A DNA stretch of 64,000 bases from Rhizobium indicum (GCF_005862305.2 NZ_CP054022.1:496001-560000), one strand, 5' to 3'; counted from the stretch's first letter, positions 38,279 to 46,920 are shown. The notes: a model not told the origin generated them from the letters alone. Numbers and translations are program-made.

Positions 38279-39202
38279 TCAGGCACGACCACGCATATGC
38301 GCGGGGACGGCAGCGATTTCCTTCGTGAGTGCAACGAAATTCCTCACGATCGAGAGCTTCAGATCACGCCGGTAAGCGATGCAGAGCGGCAAGGGTGAAA
38401 GTTGGCCGGGAGCGAGCGCGCGATAGGCGATGGCCTCCGGATGGAGGACCTGCATGGAGGCTGGAACGATCGTGACGCCGCGACCGCCGGCAACGAGGTT
38501 GATCGCTGCGACGATGCGATAGACTTCGTCGACGATCGCAGGCGTCACGCCTGCACGATCGAGTGACTGCAAGATGCGCTCGAAGATGCCTGGGCCGTCG
38601 GGTCGCCGATAAACGACGACATCCTGCCCCTCCAGCATTTTCAGGGTGATTGGCCCGAGGCCTTCATCTGCGAGGGGATGGCCGAGAGGGACGGCGACGA
38701 TCATGTCCTCTTCGGAAAGCACCGTGCTTGCCAGATCCGGAAATCGATTAGCATCGATGTGCAGCAATGCTGCATCAATACGCCCCTCCTGCAGGGCGAG
38801 AATGAGTTCGTAGGTCTCGCTTTCTTCGACGGCGATTTTGACGAGCGGATAGGAAAGACGGAACTGCTGCAGCAGCTTCGGCGCCAGAACATGCAGCGAC
38901 GCCGAGCTCGTAAAGCCGACCGACAGCTGGCCGGCCTCGCCTTTGTCGTACCGGCGGACATTCTCGACTGCCTGACCGGCCCGCTTGAGGATGTCGCGGG
39001 CGTCGGCAAGGAAAACTGCGCCGGCAGCATTAAGCGAGATCTTCTTCGGATGCCGGTCAAAGAGCGAAACGCCAAGCTCGTATTCGAGATCGCGGATCTG
39101 TTGACCGAGCGGCGGCTGCTGGATGTTGAGCCGCGCGGCAGCCCGCGAGATGCTCCCCTCTTCTGCGACGGCCACGAAATAGCGGAGGTGTCTCAATTCC
39201 AT
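38279..39202 (-). CDS. LysR-family transcriptional regulator
   Basis: 307 residues, the normal length. N-terminal winged HTH MELRHLRYFVAVAEEGSISRAAARLNIQQPPLGQQI (in segments), of the CatR/BenM-like subgroup that senses aromatic-acid pathway intermediates. The C-terminal effector domain starts at about 90 (QLSVGFTSSASLHVLAPKLLQQFR). Divergent from the hydroxylase/hydrolase/MFS operon with a 114-bp AT-rich gap, the standard layout for a LysR activator of its neighbour. Confidence 0.92.
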   Translation of the reverse strand: MELRHLRYFVAVAEEGSISRAAARLNIQQPPLGQQIRDLEYELGVSLFDRHPKKISLNAAGAVFLADARDILKRAGQAVENVRRYDKGEAGQLSVGFTSSASLHVLAPKLLQQFRLSYPLVKIAVEESETYELILALQEGRIDAALLHIDANRFPDLASTVLSEEDMIVAVPLGHPLADEGLGPITLKMLEGQDVVVYRRPDGPGIFERILQSLDRAGVTPAIVDEVYRIVAAINLVAGGRGVTIVPASMQVLHPEAIAYRALAPGQLSPLPLCIAYRRDLKLSIVRNFVALTKEIAAVPAHMRGRA

Positions 39203-39316
39203 TGGCGCCCACCATAAACTTAAAAGGTTTCAGACATAAATTATATAAATATTTTACATACTATAGATGCCGAACTACGACTACCTCCATCTTGATTGCC
39301 AAGGGAGGAAAATCGC
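39203..39316. promoter_or_regulatory. AT-rich divergent promoter, LysR / FAD hydroxylase
   Basis: The 114-bp gap holds a long A/T run (about 39222-39262) with several T-N11-A arrangements, the loose LysR-site pattern. GGGAGG at 39303-39308 is the ribosome binding site of the hydroxylase. The exact operator cannot be fixed by eye. Confidence 0.45.
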
Positions 39317-40477
39317 ATGGCTGGAAATAAACCGAAAATCGCGATCGTTGGTGCAGGCATGGGTGGTCTCGCCGCCGCGGCGACCCTTCGCCAGGTCGGC
39401 ATCGACGTAAATGTCTACGAGCAGGCACCGAAATTTGCCCGCATCGGCGCCGGCATCCAGATGCTGCCGAATTCATCGCGCGTGCTGCGCGGCATCGGCG
39501 TCCTCGACAGGCTTCAAAAGCTTGCGTTCGAGCCCTATTCTCATCTCAACCGTGTCTGGGATACCGGCGAGATCAAGCGCGAGCTTCCGATGCCGGAAAG
39601 CCTTTACGGTGCGCCCTTTCTCTGCATGCACCGGGCCGACCTGCATGAAGCGCTCTATTCCGTGCTGCCGCCGGAGATCGTTCACCTCGGCAAGAAGCTT
39701 GTCGGCCTGGATCAGACCAAGGCTGGCGTGACCCTCTCTTTCGCCGACGGCACGAAGGCGGATGCCGATGCCGTAATCGGCGCCGATGGCGTGCATTCGC
39801 TCGTTCGCGACATCGTCGTCGGCCCTGACAAACCGATCCACAAGGGCCGGATCGCCTACCGCGCGGTCTTCGACGCAAGCCTGATGAACGGCGGCGAGAT
39901 CCAGGCGTCCAGAACGAAGTGGTGGGGTGTCGACCGCCATATCGTCATCTACTATACGGCTGCTGATCGCAGCTCGCTCTACTTCGTCACCAGCGTGCCC
40001 GAGCCCGCCGACTGGCTGACCTCGGAATCCTGGTCCGCCAAGGGCGACGTGAAGGAATTGCGCACCGCCTATGAAGGCTTCCATCCTGAAGTGCAGATGG
40101 TTCTGAATGCATGCCCGGACTGCCACAAATGGGCAATCCTCGAACGTGAACCATTGCCGCGCTGGAGCGACGGACGCGTGGCGCTTCTCGGCGACGCTTG
40201 CCATCCGATGACGCCTTATATGGCTCAAGGGGCTGCGACCTCGATCGAAGACGCTGCAGTGCTGGCGCGGTGCCTTGCCGGCGTCGACAATGACGACATC
40301 GAAGGCGCGTTCCGCCGCTACGAGGCGAACCGCAAGCCGCGCACCTCGCGCATCCAGGCGATTTCGAGCGCCAATACCTGGATGTCAGGAGGCAACGAAG
40401 ACACCTCCTGGCTCTATGGCTACGATGCGTGGAACGTGCCGCTTGTGGGCGAAAACGATATGGCGCTTGCCGGGTAA
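39317..40477 (+). CDS. FAD-dependent aromatic hydroxylase, 6-hydroxynicotinate 3-monooxygenase-like
   Basis: 386 residues from the ATG at 39317, 8 nt after GGGAGG. Group A flavoprotein hydroxylase: GxGxxG FAD motif VGAGMGG (11-17), the middle VIGADGVHS (DG motif), and GDACHPMTPYMAQGA near the C-terminal third. The segment KWWGVDRHIVIYYTAADRSSLYFVTSVPE (in parts) and LCMHRADLHEAL closely recall NicC, which makes 2,5-dihydroxypyridine from 6-hydroxynicotinate; salicylate hydroxylases are the other near group. The ring-opening dioxygenase NicX expected next to NicC is absent. Treat as an aromatic or N-heterocyclic acid hydroxylase of unproven substrate. Confidence 0.82.
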   Translation: MAGNKPKIAIVGAGMGGLAAAATLRQVGIDVNVYEQAPKFARIGAGIQMLPNSSRVLRGIGVLDRLQKLAFEPYSHLNRVWDTGEIKRELPMPESLYGAPFLCMHRADLHEALYSVLPPEIVHLGKKLVGLDQTKAGVTLSFADGTKADADAVIGADGVHSLVRDIVVGPDKPIHKGRIAYRAVFDASLMNGGEIQASRTKWWGVDRHIVIYYTAADRSSLYFVTSVPEPADWLTSESWSAKGDVKELRTAYEGFHPEVQMVLNACPDCHKWAILEREPLPRWSDGRVALLGDACHPMTPYMAQGAATSIEDAAVLARCLAGVDNDDIEGAFRRYEANRKPRTSRIQAISSANTWMSGGNEDTSWLYGYDAWNVPLVGENDMALAG

Positions 40478-40481
40478 GGGA

Positions 40482-41333
40482 ATGTCGATGTCCAACAGTG
40501 CAGCAAATGTGCGCGAGACGGCTTCCGCCGTCGCCTATGCGAGAACGTCCGATGGTATCGGCCTTGCATATAGACGCAGCGGACGGCCCGGTGGGCCGCG
40601 TGTCGTTCTGATCCATTCACTGGCGCTCGACGCCAGTGTCTGGGATCGGGTCGTCGGGCGGCTGGAGGATGCGGATATCGTCACGATGGACTGCCGCGGC
40701 CATGGCAGGAGCGACAAGCCTGCCGGCCCTTATGATGTCGAGCGGTTCGGCGACGATATCGCCGACCTGATGGGAGAACTCGGGTGGAGTGACGCCGTCG
40801 TCGCAGGCTGCTCCATGGGCGGTTGCGTGGCCCAGGCCTTCGCGGCGCGGCACCGCGAGCTGGTGCGCGCCATGCTGCTGATCGATACCACCGCCTGGTA
40901 TGGTGCCAACGCGCCCACGGAATGGCGGGCCCGGGCGGCAAAGGCTCGCAGCGAAGGGCTGGCATCGATGGCTGAGTTTCAGGCAACGCGCTGGTTCGGC
41001 GATCGATTCCGGATGGATCATCCGGCGCAGGTTCAGCATGCCATGTCGGTCTTTACCGCCAACGATATCGATGCCTATGCCGCGACCTGCGCCATGCTCG
41101 GCGATGCGGATCTGCGCCGGCATCTGGGAGGTTTCCGGTTTCCCGTTTCGGTGGTCGTCGGCGAGGAGGATTACGCCACCCCCGTCGAGACGGCCCGAGA
41201 TCTCGCTGCGGCCATTCCGGGCGCATCCCTCACCGTCTTGCCCGCGGCGCGGCATCTGACGCCGATCGAATGCCCCGACCAGATCGCAGATGCGATCCGG
41301 TCGCTGTTCAGGCGGTCAACGGCTAACGGCTAA
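40482..41333 (+). CDS. Alpha/beta hydrolase (enol-lactonase or N-formylmaleamate deformylase-like)
   Basis: 283 residues; the ATG at 40482 lies 4 bp after the hydroxylase stop, with AAGGGA as ribosome binding site. The oxyanion strand is VVLIHSLALD, the nucleophile Ser111 lies in GCSMGG (109-114), and the late His is in ARHLTPIECPD. Closest by pattern to PcaD (3-oxoadipate enol-lactonase) and to NicD, both of which act after ring cleavage. Same operon as the hydroxylase. A longer in-frame start (40275) lies inside the hydroxylase gene and is rejected. Which substrate it uses is not determined. Confidence 0.85.
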   Translation: MSMSNSAANVRETASAVAYARTSDGIGLAYRRSGRPGGPRVVLIHSLALDASVWDRVVGRLEDADIVTMDCRGHGRSDKPAGPYDVERFGDDIADLMGELGWSDAVVAGCSMGGCVAQAFAARHRELVRAMLLIDTTAWYGANAPTEWRARAAKARSEGLASMAEFQATRWFGDRFRMDHPAQVQHAMSVFTANDIDAYAATCAMLGDADLRRHLGGFRFPVSVVVGEEDYATPVETARDLAAAIPGASLTVLPAARHLTPIECPDQIADAIRSLFRRSTANG

Positions 41334-41334
41334 C

Positions 41335-41357
41335 GCCGGCGCTACGAAGGCGCCGGC
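41335..41357 (+). other. GC-rich hairpin between the hydrolase and MFS genes
   Basis: An 8-bp perfect stem GCCGGCGC / GCGCCGGC with a 7-nt loop starts 1 bp after the hydrolase stop. No T-tract follows, so it more likely modulates or stabilises the transcript than ends it. Two GGCTAAC units lie just before it. Confidence 0.45.
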
Positions 41358-41389
41358 CATCATCAAGGTGCTGAATCTGGGAGGATAGA

Positions 41390-42847
41390 ATGCACGACAA
41401 CACAATTACGCTGGCCGCATCCGCGACCGCAGATGGGCTTGAGGCCCACGATCCGACCCCGGCATCCGACAGCGGTCGCGCCGCAGCGCTGACTGCCCGT
41501 TTCGAAGCCATTCCCTTCACACCATGGCACCGCCGGGCGCGGATCGTCATGGGGAGTGCCACGTTCCTCGATGCCTTCGATGCCCTTTCGCTGGCATTCG
41601 TCCTTCCGATCCTGATCAAGCTATGGGAGCTTTCTCCGGCCCAGATCGGCTGGATGATCGCCGCCAGCTACATCGGCCAATTGCTCGGCGCCCTGCTCTT
41701 CAGCCGTCTTGCCGAAAGTTTCGGCCGCGTCCCCACGGCGGCAGCGGCCACAGCGCTGATGTCGGTCATGGGCCTCGCCTGCGCGCTCACCGGCAATTTT
41801 CAGATGCTTTTCCTGTGCCGCCTGATCCAGGGCATCGGTGTCGGAGGAGAAATGCCGGTTGCGGCCACCTATATCAGCGAACTTTTGCGGGCGAAGGGAC
41901 GCGGCCGCTATTTCATGCTCTACGAGATGATCTTTCCGGTCGGGCTGATGATCACCGGCCAGGTTGGGACCTTGCTCGTGCCGATCCTCGGATGGACATC
42001 GCTGTTCTTCATCGGCGGCATTCCCGGTCTCGTCATCGCCTATCTGCTTTATCGGCTGCCGGAATCGCCGCGCTGGTTGATCGGCCAGCAACGCCTCGAC
42101 GAAGCGGAAGCGATCATCCGCCAGGCTGAGGGGAGCGCAAGAAAGGCAAAACTCGATTATCAACAGGAGCCGCAATCGGCGCCCGAAGCGTCGGCTACAG
42201 CACCCGCCCCTGCACAGGTCGCCCGGCAACCGAGAAGCCGCTGGAGCGAGCTGCTGTCTCCACGCTTCCGCGTGAGGACGTTGATTGCCTGGGTCCTTTG
42301 GGCGAGTTCGTTCTTCGTCGCCAACAGCCTCAACAACTGGATGCCAACACTCTATCACACCGTCTACAAGCTCGAGCTCGGAAGCGCTCTTCGGGCGGCG
42401 TCGATGACCAATGTCGCCCAGGTCGCCATCCTTCTGGTTTGCGCTTTCTGCATCGACCGCATCGGTCGAAGAACTTGGGCCATCGTGTCCTTCCTGGTCG
42501 GCGCGGCACTGTTGAGCGCCTTGGCGGCTGGTGGTGCAGGCCAACTCTGGTCGTTGATCGTGCTGGCAACGCTTGCCTATGGCGTCGTCGGGTCGATCAA
42601 TGCGGTCTTGTACCTGTACACGCCGGAGATCTATCCGACGCGGATGCGCGCCATCGGAACCGGCCTTGCGACATCATGGCTGCGCATAGCGTCGGCCGTC
42701 GGGCCGACCACGGTCGGTTATATGGTGGGGACGCAGGGCATCAATTCGGTGTTCATGATGTTCGCGATCGTCGCCGCCATCGGTGCGGTCGCGGCTATCG
42801 GAATGATCGAGACCGGCGGCCGACGGCTGGAAGAAACCTCGTCGTAA
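41390..42847 (+). CDS. MFS transporter, aromatic-acid/niacin (SV2-like) type
   Basis: 485 residues, 12 predicted membrane segments. The N-terminal tail of ~60 residues precedes the characteristic FTPWHRRARIVMGSATFLDAFDALSLAFVLP region (in segments). The loop after TM2 has RLAESFGRVPT and there is a central cytoplasmic loop rich in Pro/Ala/Gln. After TM6 comes YRLPESPRWLIGQ, and YTPEIYPTRMRAIGTG lies near TM10, as in sugar-porter and NiaP/SV2-like members. Likely imports the substrate of the hydroxylase pathway. Third gene of the operon. Confidence 0.88.
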   Translation: MHDNTITLAASATADGLEAHDPTPASDSGRAAALTARFEAIPFTPWHRRARIVMGSATFLDAFDALSLAFVLPILIKLWELSPAQIGWMIAASYIGQLLGALLFSRLAESFGRVPTAAAATALMSVMGLACALTGNFQMLFLCRLIQGIGVGGEMPVAATYISELLRAKGRGRYFMLYEMIFPVGLMITGQVGTLLVPILGWTSLFFIGGIPGLVIAYLLYRLPESPRWLIGQQRLDEAEAIIRQAEGSARKAKLDYQQEPQSAPEASATAPAPAQVARQPRSRWSELLSPRFRVRTLIAWVLWASSFFVANSLNNWMPTLYHTVYKLELGSALRAASMTNVAQVAILLVCAFCIDRIGRRTWAIVSFLVGAALLSALAAGGAGQLWSLIVLATLAYGVVGSINAVLYLYTPEIYPTRMRAIGTGLATSWLRIASAVGPTTVGYMVGTQGINSVFMMFAIVAAIGAVAAIGMIETGGRRLEETSS

Positions 42848-43069
42848 GGCCAGCCTCACCAGTCCAGCGGGTGACAATCGAACAATGGGGCAACGATGTC
42901 GTGCAAGCCGCCGACATCGTTGCCCTTTATGGTGACATGTGGTTCGGGAGAGGCTATAGGCGTTGTCAGCCTTCGCCGGCTCGCAGGCGCCATGGTCAAC
43001 TCACACATGCCGGCAACCCGGTTACATCCGGCGACCCAGCGACTGTCTACCGTATAGAGGTGCATTTCC

Positions 43070-44332
43070 ATGCCGATGGGCTCCGAGCATCCGCTGCGAA
43101 GGGAACTTCACAACGAGCTCCACGCGCGGCCGTCGCTCTACTTCGATGGCGACACGGATGTGTGGCACGTCGCCATCGTCGGAGAAAATGCCCCTCCTCA
43201 GATACCAAGTTCCCTGCCGGGACTGGAGGATGTCTCCACGACCCGCGAGGGCAACCACGGCATCGGCCGCATCGGCGACGGCCGGCTGAAGTGGGAGGCT
43301 CATACCGAGTTCCTCACCCTGACCTTCGTCGTTCCAGCATCGGCCGAGCCCGGCAGCAATCCGCCGGAAGCGTTTCAGGCCTACTGCCGCCAGATCGACG
43401 GGAAGATCATCGCGGCCGTTCGGGTGCTGGTGCGGGACGAAAAGGACGGGCAGCGTCCGGAAAAACCGAGGCTCGACTATGTCGCCTCTCAGGTCGGCGG
43501 CGGCGATGCGGAAGTGCATTCGAACTTCCGGCTGACCGACAGCGGTTTCGTCGAATTTCTGTTCTTCAACCGCAACCTCAATGCCTATCGCACCGGCCGC
43601 ATGGTCAGGCGTTTCCTGGAGATCGAGACGTACCGGATGATGGCGCTGCTGGCGTTGCCGATGGCACGCGAGACGGTGTCGAAGCTTTCCGTCTTCGACC
43701 GGCGCCTCGACCTGCTGATCGCGCATATGCAGAGTGCGGTCAAGGTCGACAAAGCCCTGCTTTCCGAGGTCACCAAGCTCTCGTCGGATGTGCTCAATTT
43801 CTCCGCTCTCGCCCGTCACCGCTTCGGCGCGACGAAAGCCTATGCGGAGATCGTCGCAAGCAGATCGTCGGAGCTGCGCGAGGAGCGCGTCGAACAGCGC
43901 CAGCGGATCGGCACCTTCATCGACCGGCGCTTTCAACCGGCCGTCCGTGCGGTTCACGCCGCCGAACGCCGCCTCGATGAACTGGCCGAACGTGTGAGCC
44001 TGGCCGGCGACCTGCTCAGAACCACCGTGCAGGTTCAGCTCGAAGATCAGAACGCCTCACTGCTGACATCAATGGAAGAGCGGGCGCGCATCCAGGTCCA
44101 TATCCAGCAGGCGGTCGAAGGCTTCTCCGTCATCGCCATCACCTATTACACCGTTGGCCTCGCAAAGATCTGCCTGGAAAGCATCTCCGAACTGGGCGTC
44201 GATCCGCACGTGTCGAAGCTCGCCGTTCTCGGCGCCATCCCGCTCGTGCTTTTCGCCGTCTGGGCGGCAGTTCGTCATGTTCGCAAGAGCATTGCCGGCC
44301 ACTCTCACGGTCCCGCATCAGAGAGCCACTGA
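43070..44332 (+). CDS. DUF3422 membrane-anchored protein
   Basis: 420 residues. The N-terminus HPLRRELHNELHARPSLYF is the DUF3422 hallmark. The middle is alpha-helical (KVDKALLSEVTKLSSDVLNF, RFGATKAYAEIVASRSSELREERVE in part) and the C-terminus has two membrane segments (VIAITYYTVGLAKICLESI and LAVLGAIPLVLFAVWAAV). The function is unknown; the layout suggests a cytoplasmic domain tethered to the inner membrane. An ATG two codons later (43076) is also possible. Followed by a good terminator. Confidence 0.9.
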   Translation: MPMGSEHPLRRELHNELHARPSLYFDGDTDVWHVAIVGENAPPQIPSSLPGLEDVSTTREGNHGIGRIGDGRLKWEAHTEFLTLTFVVPASAEPGSNPPEAFQAYCRQIDGKIIAAVRVLVRDEKDGQRPEKPRLDYVASQVGGGDAEVHSNFRLTDSGFVEFLFFNRNLNAYRTGRMVRRFLEIETYRMMALLALPMARETVSKLSVFDRRLDLLIAHMQSAVKVDKALLSEVTKLSSDVLNFSALARHRFGATKAYAEIVASRSSELREERVEQRQRIGTFIDRRFQPAVRAVHAAERRLDELAERVSLAGDLLRTTVQVQLEDQNASLLTSMEERARIQVHIQQAVEGFSVIAITYYTVGLAKICLESISELGVDPHVSKLAVLGAIPLVLFAVWAAVRHVRKSIAGHSHGPASESH

Positions 44333-44357
44333 GGCGACGCTGGCCGATGATCGCTCA

Positions 44358-44386
44358 CCGCCGCCCTTTCGAGGCGGCGGCGTTTT
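44358..44386 (+). terminator. Rho-independent terminator after the DUF3422 gene
   Basis: An 8-bp stem CCGCCGCC / GGCGGCGG with a 7-nt loop (CTTTCGA) is followed by CGTTTTC. Confidence 0.8.
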
Positions 44387-44407
44387 CTTGCCTGCTTCGG
44401 CAGGACG

Positions 44408-44560
44408 TCAGGATGCCATCGCGTAGTGGCGATGTTCCGATGCCCGGCCGCTGCCCGTTCTGAACCGCCGCAGCAATTCGGCAAGGCCTTCGGTTTCATG
44501 TGTCAAGCTCTGCGCGGCCGCCGTAGTCTCCTCGACCAACTGAACGCGATCATCCCGCTT
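44408..44560 (-). pseudogene. Remnant of a methyl-accepting chemotaxis protein (C-terminus)
   Basis: The minus-strand frame ending at 44408 reads QLVEETTAAAQSLTHETEGL followed by AELLRRFRTGSG, the typical last helix of rhizobial chemoreceptors (compare NAAMVEETTAAA...LRELIAQFR in intact ones). Nothing upstream in the frame matches a receptor, and the SDR gene ends at 44596. It is a decayed fragment, probably left by an insertion or deletion that brought the SDR operon next to it. Confidence 0.7.
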
Positions 44561-44595
44561 TCCGGATATCGTTTCGACAAACTCGTCGACGGGCA

Positions 44596-45474
44596 CTATT
44601 TCTGCAGCTTGCTCCGTGCCGGGGAGCGGCTACCGCAACATTCCTTGAGGCTCTTCCCTGAACCGCAAGGACATGGATCTTTGCTCCTGCGCTGCAGGCG
44701 ACCGATCAGAGGGAGAATAGCTGCGGTCGGCAAGAATGCGGCGACAAGAGTGATCAACTTGGCTGAAATGCCAGGGACAACGCGGCGACGGCCGGAGTTG
44801 AAACCGCTCCAGGCCCGCTCAGCGACATATTCAGCGTCCAGCTTGGGCAATATCTTGAAGAGAGCCGCCCGGTTCGCGCCGGCCTTTTCAAGGAATTCGG
44901 TGGATACCGGTCCGGGCGCGACACATGTCACGGTAACGCCAAAGCGGCGCACTTCCTGATGGAGCGCGTCCGAAAAAGAGTGCACGAAACCCTTGCTTGC
45001 GTAATACAAAGCCATGTACGGCCCGGGAACCAAACCCGCTATGGAGCCGAGATTGATCACGCCGCCACGTCCGCGCGCCAGCATTCCAGGCAGGAAGCGA
45101 AGGGTCATATCGGTCAGGGCGCGTATATTGAGATCGATGATCCCAAGCTGATCGTTGACGGGGAGTATCGTTGCTGCACCTCGCAGACCATACCCAGCAC
45201 TGTTGACCAGGACGCCGCAGACCAAATCGTTGGCGGTTAGAAAAGCCTCGAGACGCGCCGACGCATCGGCTGCGAAGAGATCCAGCTCCAGCGTGAACGC
45301 CTCGCCGCCGGCCTGCCGTACGTCGGCCGCCGCAGCGGCGAGGCCTTCAGGCGAACGCGCGACGAGCACGACGACATTGTCTTCACGTGCCGCAATCTTT
45401 GCAATTGCTCGTCCAATGCCGCGGGAAGCCCCAACCACGACGACAGCCAAACGAAACTCATCCTGCACGGTCAT
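44596..45474 (-). CDS. Short-chain dehydrogenase with C-terminal SEC-C zinc motif
   Basis: 292 residues. The NADP(H)-binding GASRGIG is at 15-21, NSAGYG in the middle, catalytic Ser in NLGSIAGL and YASK (Tyr-x-x-x-Lys) after it. The protein continues into a hydrophobic segment (ITLVAAFLPTAAILPLIG) and then a SEC-C metal-binding motif: DPCPCGSGKSLKECCG (266-281, Cys268, Cys270, Cys279, Cys280). SEC-C is best known from SecA and many stand-alone proteins; on an SDR it is uncommon. The ATG at 45474 overlaps the acyltransferase-like gene stop (ATGA). It acts on an unknown, possibly lipid-like, ketone or alcohol. Confidence 0.85.
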   Translation of the reverse strand: MTVQDEFRLAVVVVGASRGIGRAIAKIAAREDNVVVLVARSPEGLAAAAADVRQAGGEAFTLELDLFAADASARLEAFLTANDLVCGVLVNSAGYGLRGAATILPVNDQLGIIDLNIRALTDMTLRFLPGMLARGRGGVINLGSIAGLVPGPYMALYYASKGFVHSFSDALHQEVRRFGVTVTCVAPGPVSTEFLEKAGANRAALFKILPKLDAEYVAERAWSGFNSGRRRVVPGISAKLITLVAAFLPTAAILPLIGRLQRRSKDPCPCGSGKSLKECCGSRSPARSKLQK

Positions 45475-46256
45475 TTCGACGTCCCTACCGTCGACATGAT
45501 GGTAGGGGTTCCGCTCTGGGCGAGGCTTTTTACTTCGTCGGCGATCTCGCCGTTCAAGATTCTTTCGAACCGTTCTAACGCCCGAGCGACATTCGCTCCA
45601 TCCATGACCCTGTGGTCGTAGTGGATGCGGACAGCAACCGATCCATCCTCGCCGATTGGACCGTAGTTGAGAAGTGTGGTCAGTGGGGTGATCGGGTTGA
45701 GAGACTCCGCTCCCAGGCCCGAATAGACAGACAATTGGAACGTGCCGAAATAACGCGCACGCTTCCGCCCGATATTGAGCCCGAGCCACATGAGCAGCCA
45801 CCTCACAGGGGCAGGTGCGCGAGCGAGCTTCAGCGAGCGCCGAAACTCCTTGATCTCCAGAACCGGAAGTGACCTTGCTGCGCGGATCAGCGTCTCCAGC
45901 TGGGAAATGGAGCGTTGCTCGGGACCTTTGATGATGCTCAGCAGAACGACCCGCTCTCCGTCATGCTCGCGCTCATGGGCAATGGAGGCCACACTGGCCG
46001 GATATTCATAGAGCTGCGGCCTTGGAAACTTGACATAAGCGCGCCGCAATTCGGGAATTTCTTGAGAGAGCAGGGCGTATCCCTTCAAGAAAAGCACAGT
46101 CCAGGACGGCCGGGCATCCGGTCCGTCTCTGGCATCGAGGAGCGGCCGAAGGTTCATTTGCCGCTGGACCGTCACGCGTGGCACCCCGATCGAGAATCTC
46201 ATCAGATCTCCGACAAGTCGTCGCGATGCCGAGAGCTTGATCGTTCGGCCTCTCAT
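45471..46256 (-). CDS. Stand-alone 2-oxoacid-dehydrogenase E2-like acyltransferase domain
   Basis: 261 residues. The catalytic signature of dihydrolipoamide acyltransferases, DHRVMDGA (214-221), is present near the C-terminus, with NYGPIGEDGSVAVRIHYDHR before it. The lipoyl and E1/E3-binding domains of true E2 proteins are missing, so it is a CAT-fold acyltransferase on its own, perhaps using acyl-CoA or acyl-ACP. A mildly hydrophobic patch (WLLMWLGLNIG, 153-163) may touch the membrane. Middle gene of an operon with an ICMT-like methyltransferase and the SDR. Function unknown. Confidence 0.78.
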   Translation of the reverse strand: MRGRTIKLSASRRLVGDLMRFSIGVPRVTVQRQMNLRPLLDARDGPDARPSWTVLFLKGYALLSQEIPELRRAYVKFPRPQLYEYPASVASIAHEREHDGERVVLLSIIKGPEQRSISQLETLIRAARSLPVLEIKEFRRSLKLARAPAPVRWLLMWLGLNIGRKRARYFGTFQLSVYSGLGAESLNPITPLTTLLNYGPIGEDGSVAVRIHYDHRVMDGANVARALERFERILNGEIADEVKSLAQSGTPTIMSTVGTSK

Positions 46257-46266
46257 CTAGCCACCT

Positions 46267-46860
46267 CTAGTAAAGATAAGGGATGATGCGCTTGGTCTTC
46301 GCCATATACGCTTGGTATTGCGGGCCGAAAACTTCCAACATCATACGTTCTTCCTTGTCCACCCTTAGGAAGAATAGAACGGTGAAGCCGATCAGGCCCG
46401 CCATGCCTGCCACCCAGTTCGACAGCAGAAACGCTTGTGAAAGCCCCATCAGAAGGAACGACGTGTACATGGGGTGGCGGACAAGGGAGTACGGGCCAGC
46501 GCATATCAATTCGTGCCGCTGGCGGATCTCCAGCGTAATCGACCAGTTTCGTCCTAATTGCTTGTGGGTTCTTCGAAAGACCCACATTGCGGCACAGAAG
46601 AGTATTGTCCCGATCACGACGGCCCACAAATGGGCGGTATAGTCGGCCACCTCAGGGATGCCAGTCGCGACGTAAAATCCCGGCACGATCGCAAGCCCGA
46701 CGAGAGCTGCAGCAAGCCCGATCGCCTCCGAACCGGTACGGCGGTTGCTGACGACCGGCACTCGCTTCGCGCGACGCTCAAATGGGTATCGAATGATGCA
46801 CCATGCCACAATTCCAAGAACCCAGACCATCTCGCCGACGACGGCTACTGATAAATTCAA
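46267..46860 (-). CDS. Isoprenylcysteine carboxyl methyltransferase (ICMT)-like membrane protein
   Basis: 197 residues with four to five membrane segments. The C-terminal third has the ICMT/phospholipid methyltransferase signature LICAGPYSLVRHPMYTSFLL with the conserved RHPxY, and EERMMLEVFGPQYQAYMAKT. Bacterial members methylate small or membrane-bound substrates, not prenylated proteins. First gene of the three-gene operon ending at 44596, with a 10-bp gap to the acyltransferase-like gene. Probably methylates the same substrate the other two act on (inference). Confidence 0.85.
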   Translation of the reverse strand: MNLSVAVVGEMVWVLGIVAWCIIRYPFERRAKRVPVVSNRRTGSEAIGLAAALVGLAIVPGFYVATGIPEVADYTAHLWAVVIGTILFCAAMWVFRRTHKQLGRNWSITLEIRQRHELICAGPYSLVRHPMYTSFLLMGLSQAFLLSNWVAGMAGLIGFTVLFFLRVDKEERMMLEVFGPQYQAYMAKTKRIIPYLY

Positions 46861-46920
46861 ATCAAGTCACCAGAACCTTTCTATGATCGGCCTTCCGCGA
46901 TCGCCAACGCCCGCACGCAA

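Noticed and set aside
39317..41333. Naming the operon nicC-nicD
   Set aside because: The likeness is by motif only and the dioxygenase gene nicX is absent, so the symbols were not assigned.
42298..43980. 560-codon open frame on the plus strand
   Set aside because: It overlaps the MFS and DUF3422 genes in another frame, is Arg/His-rich and shows no domain.
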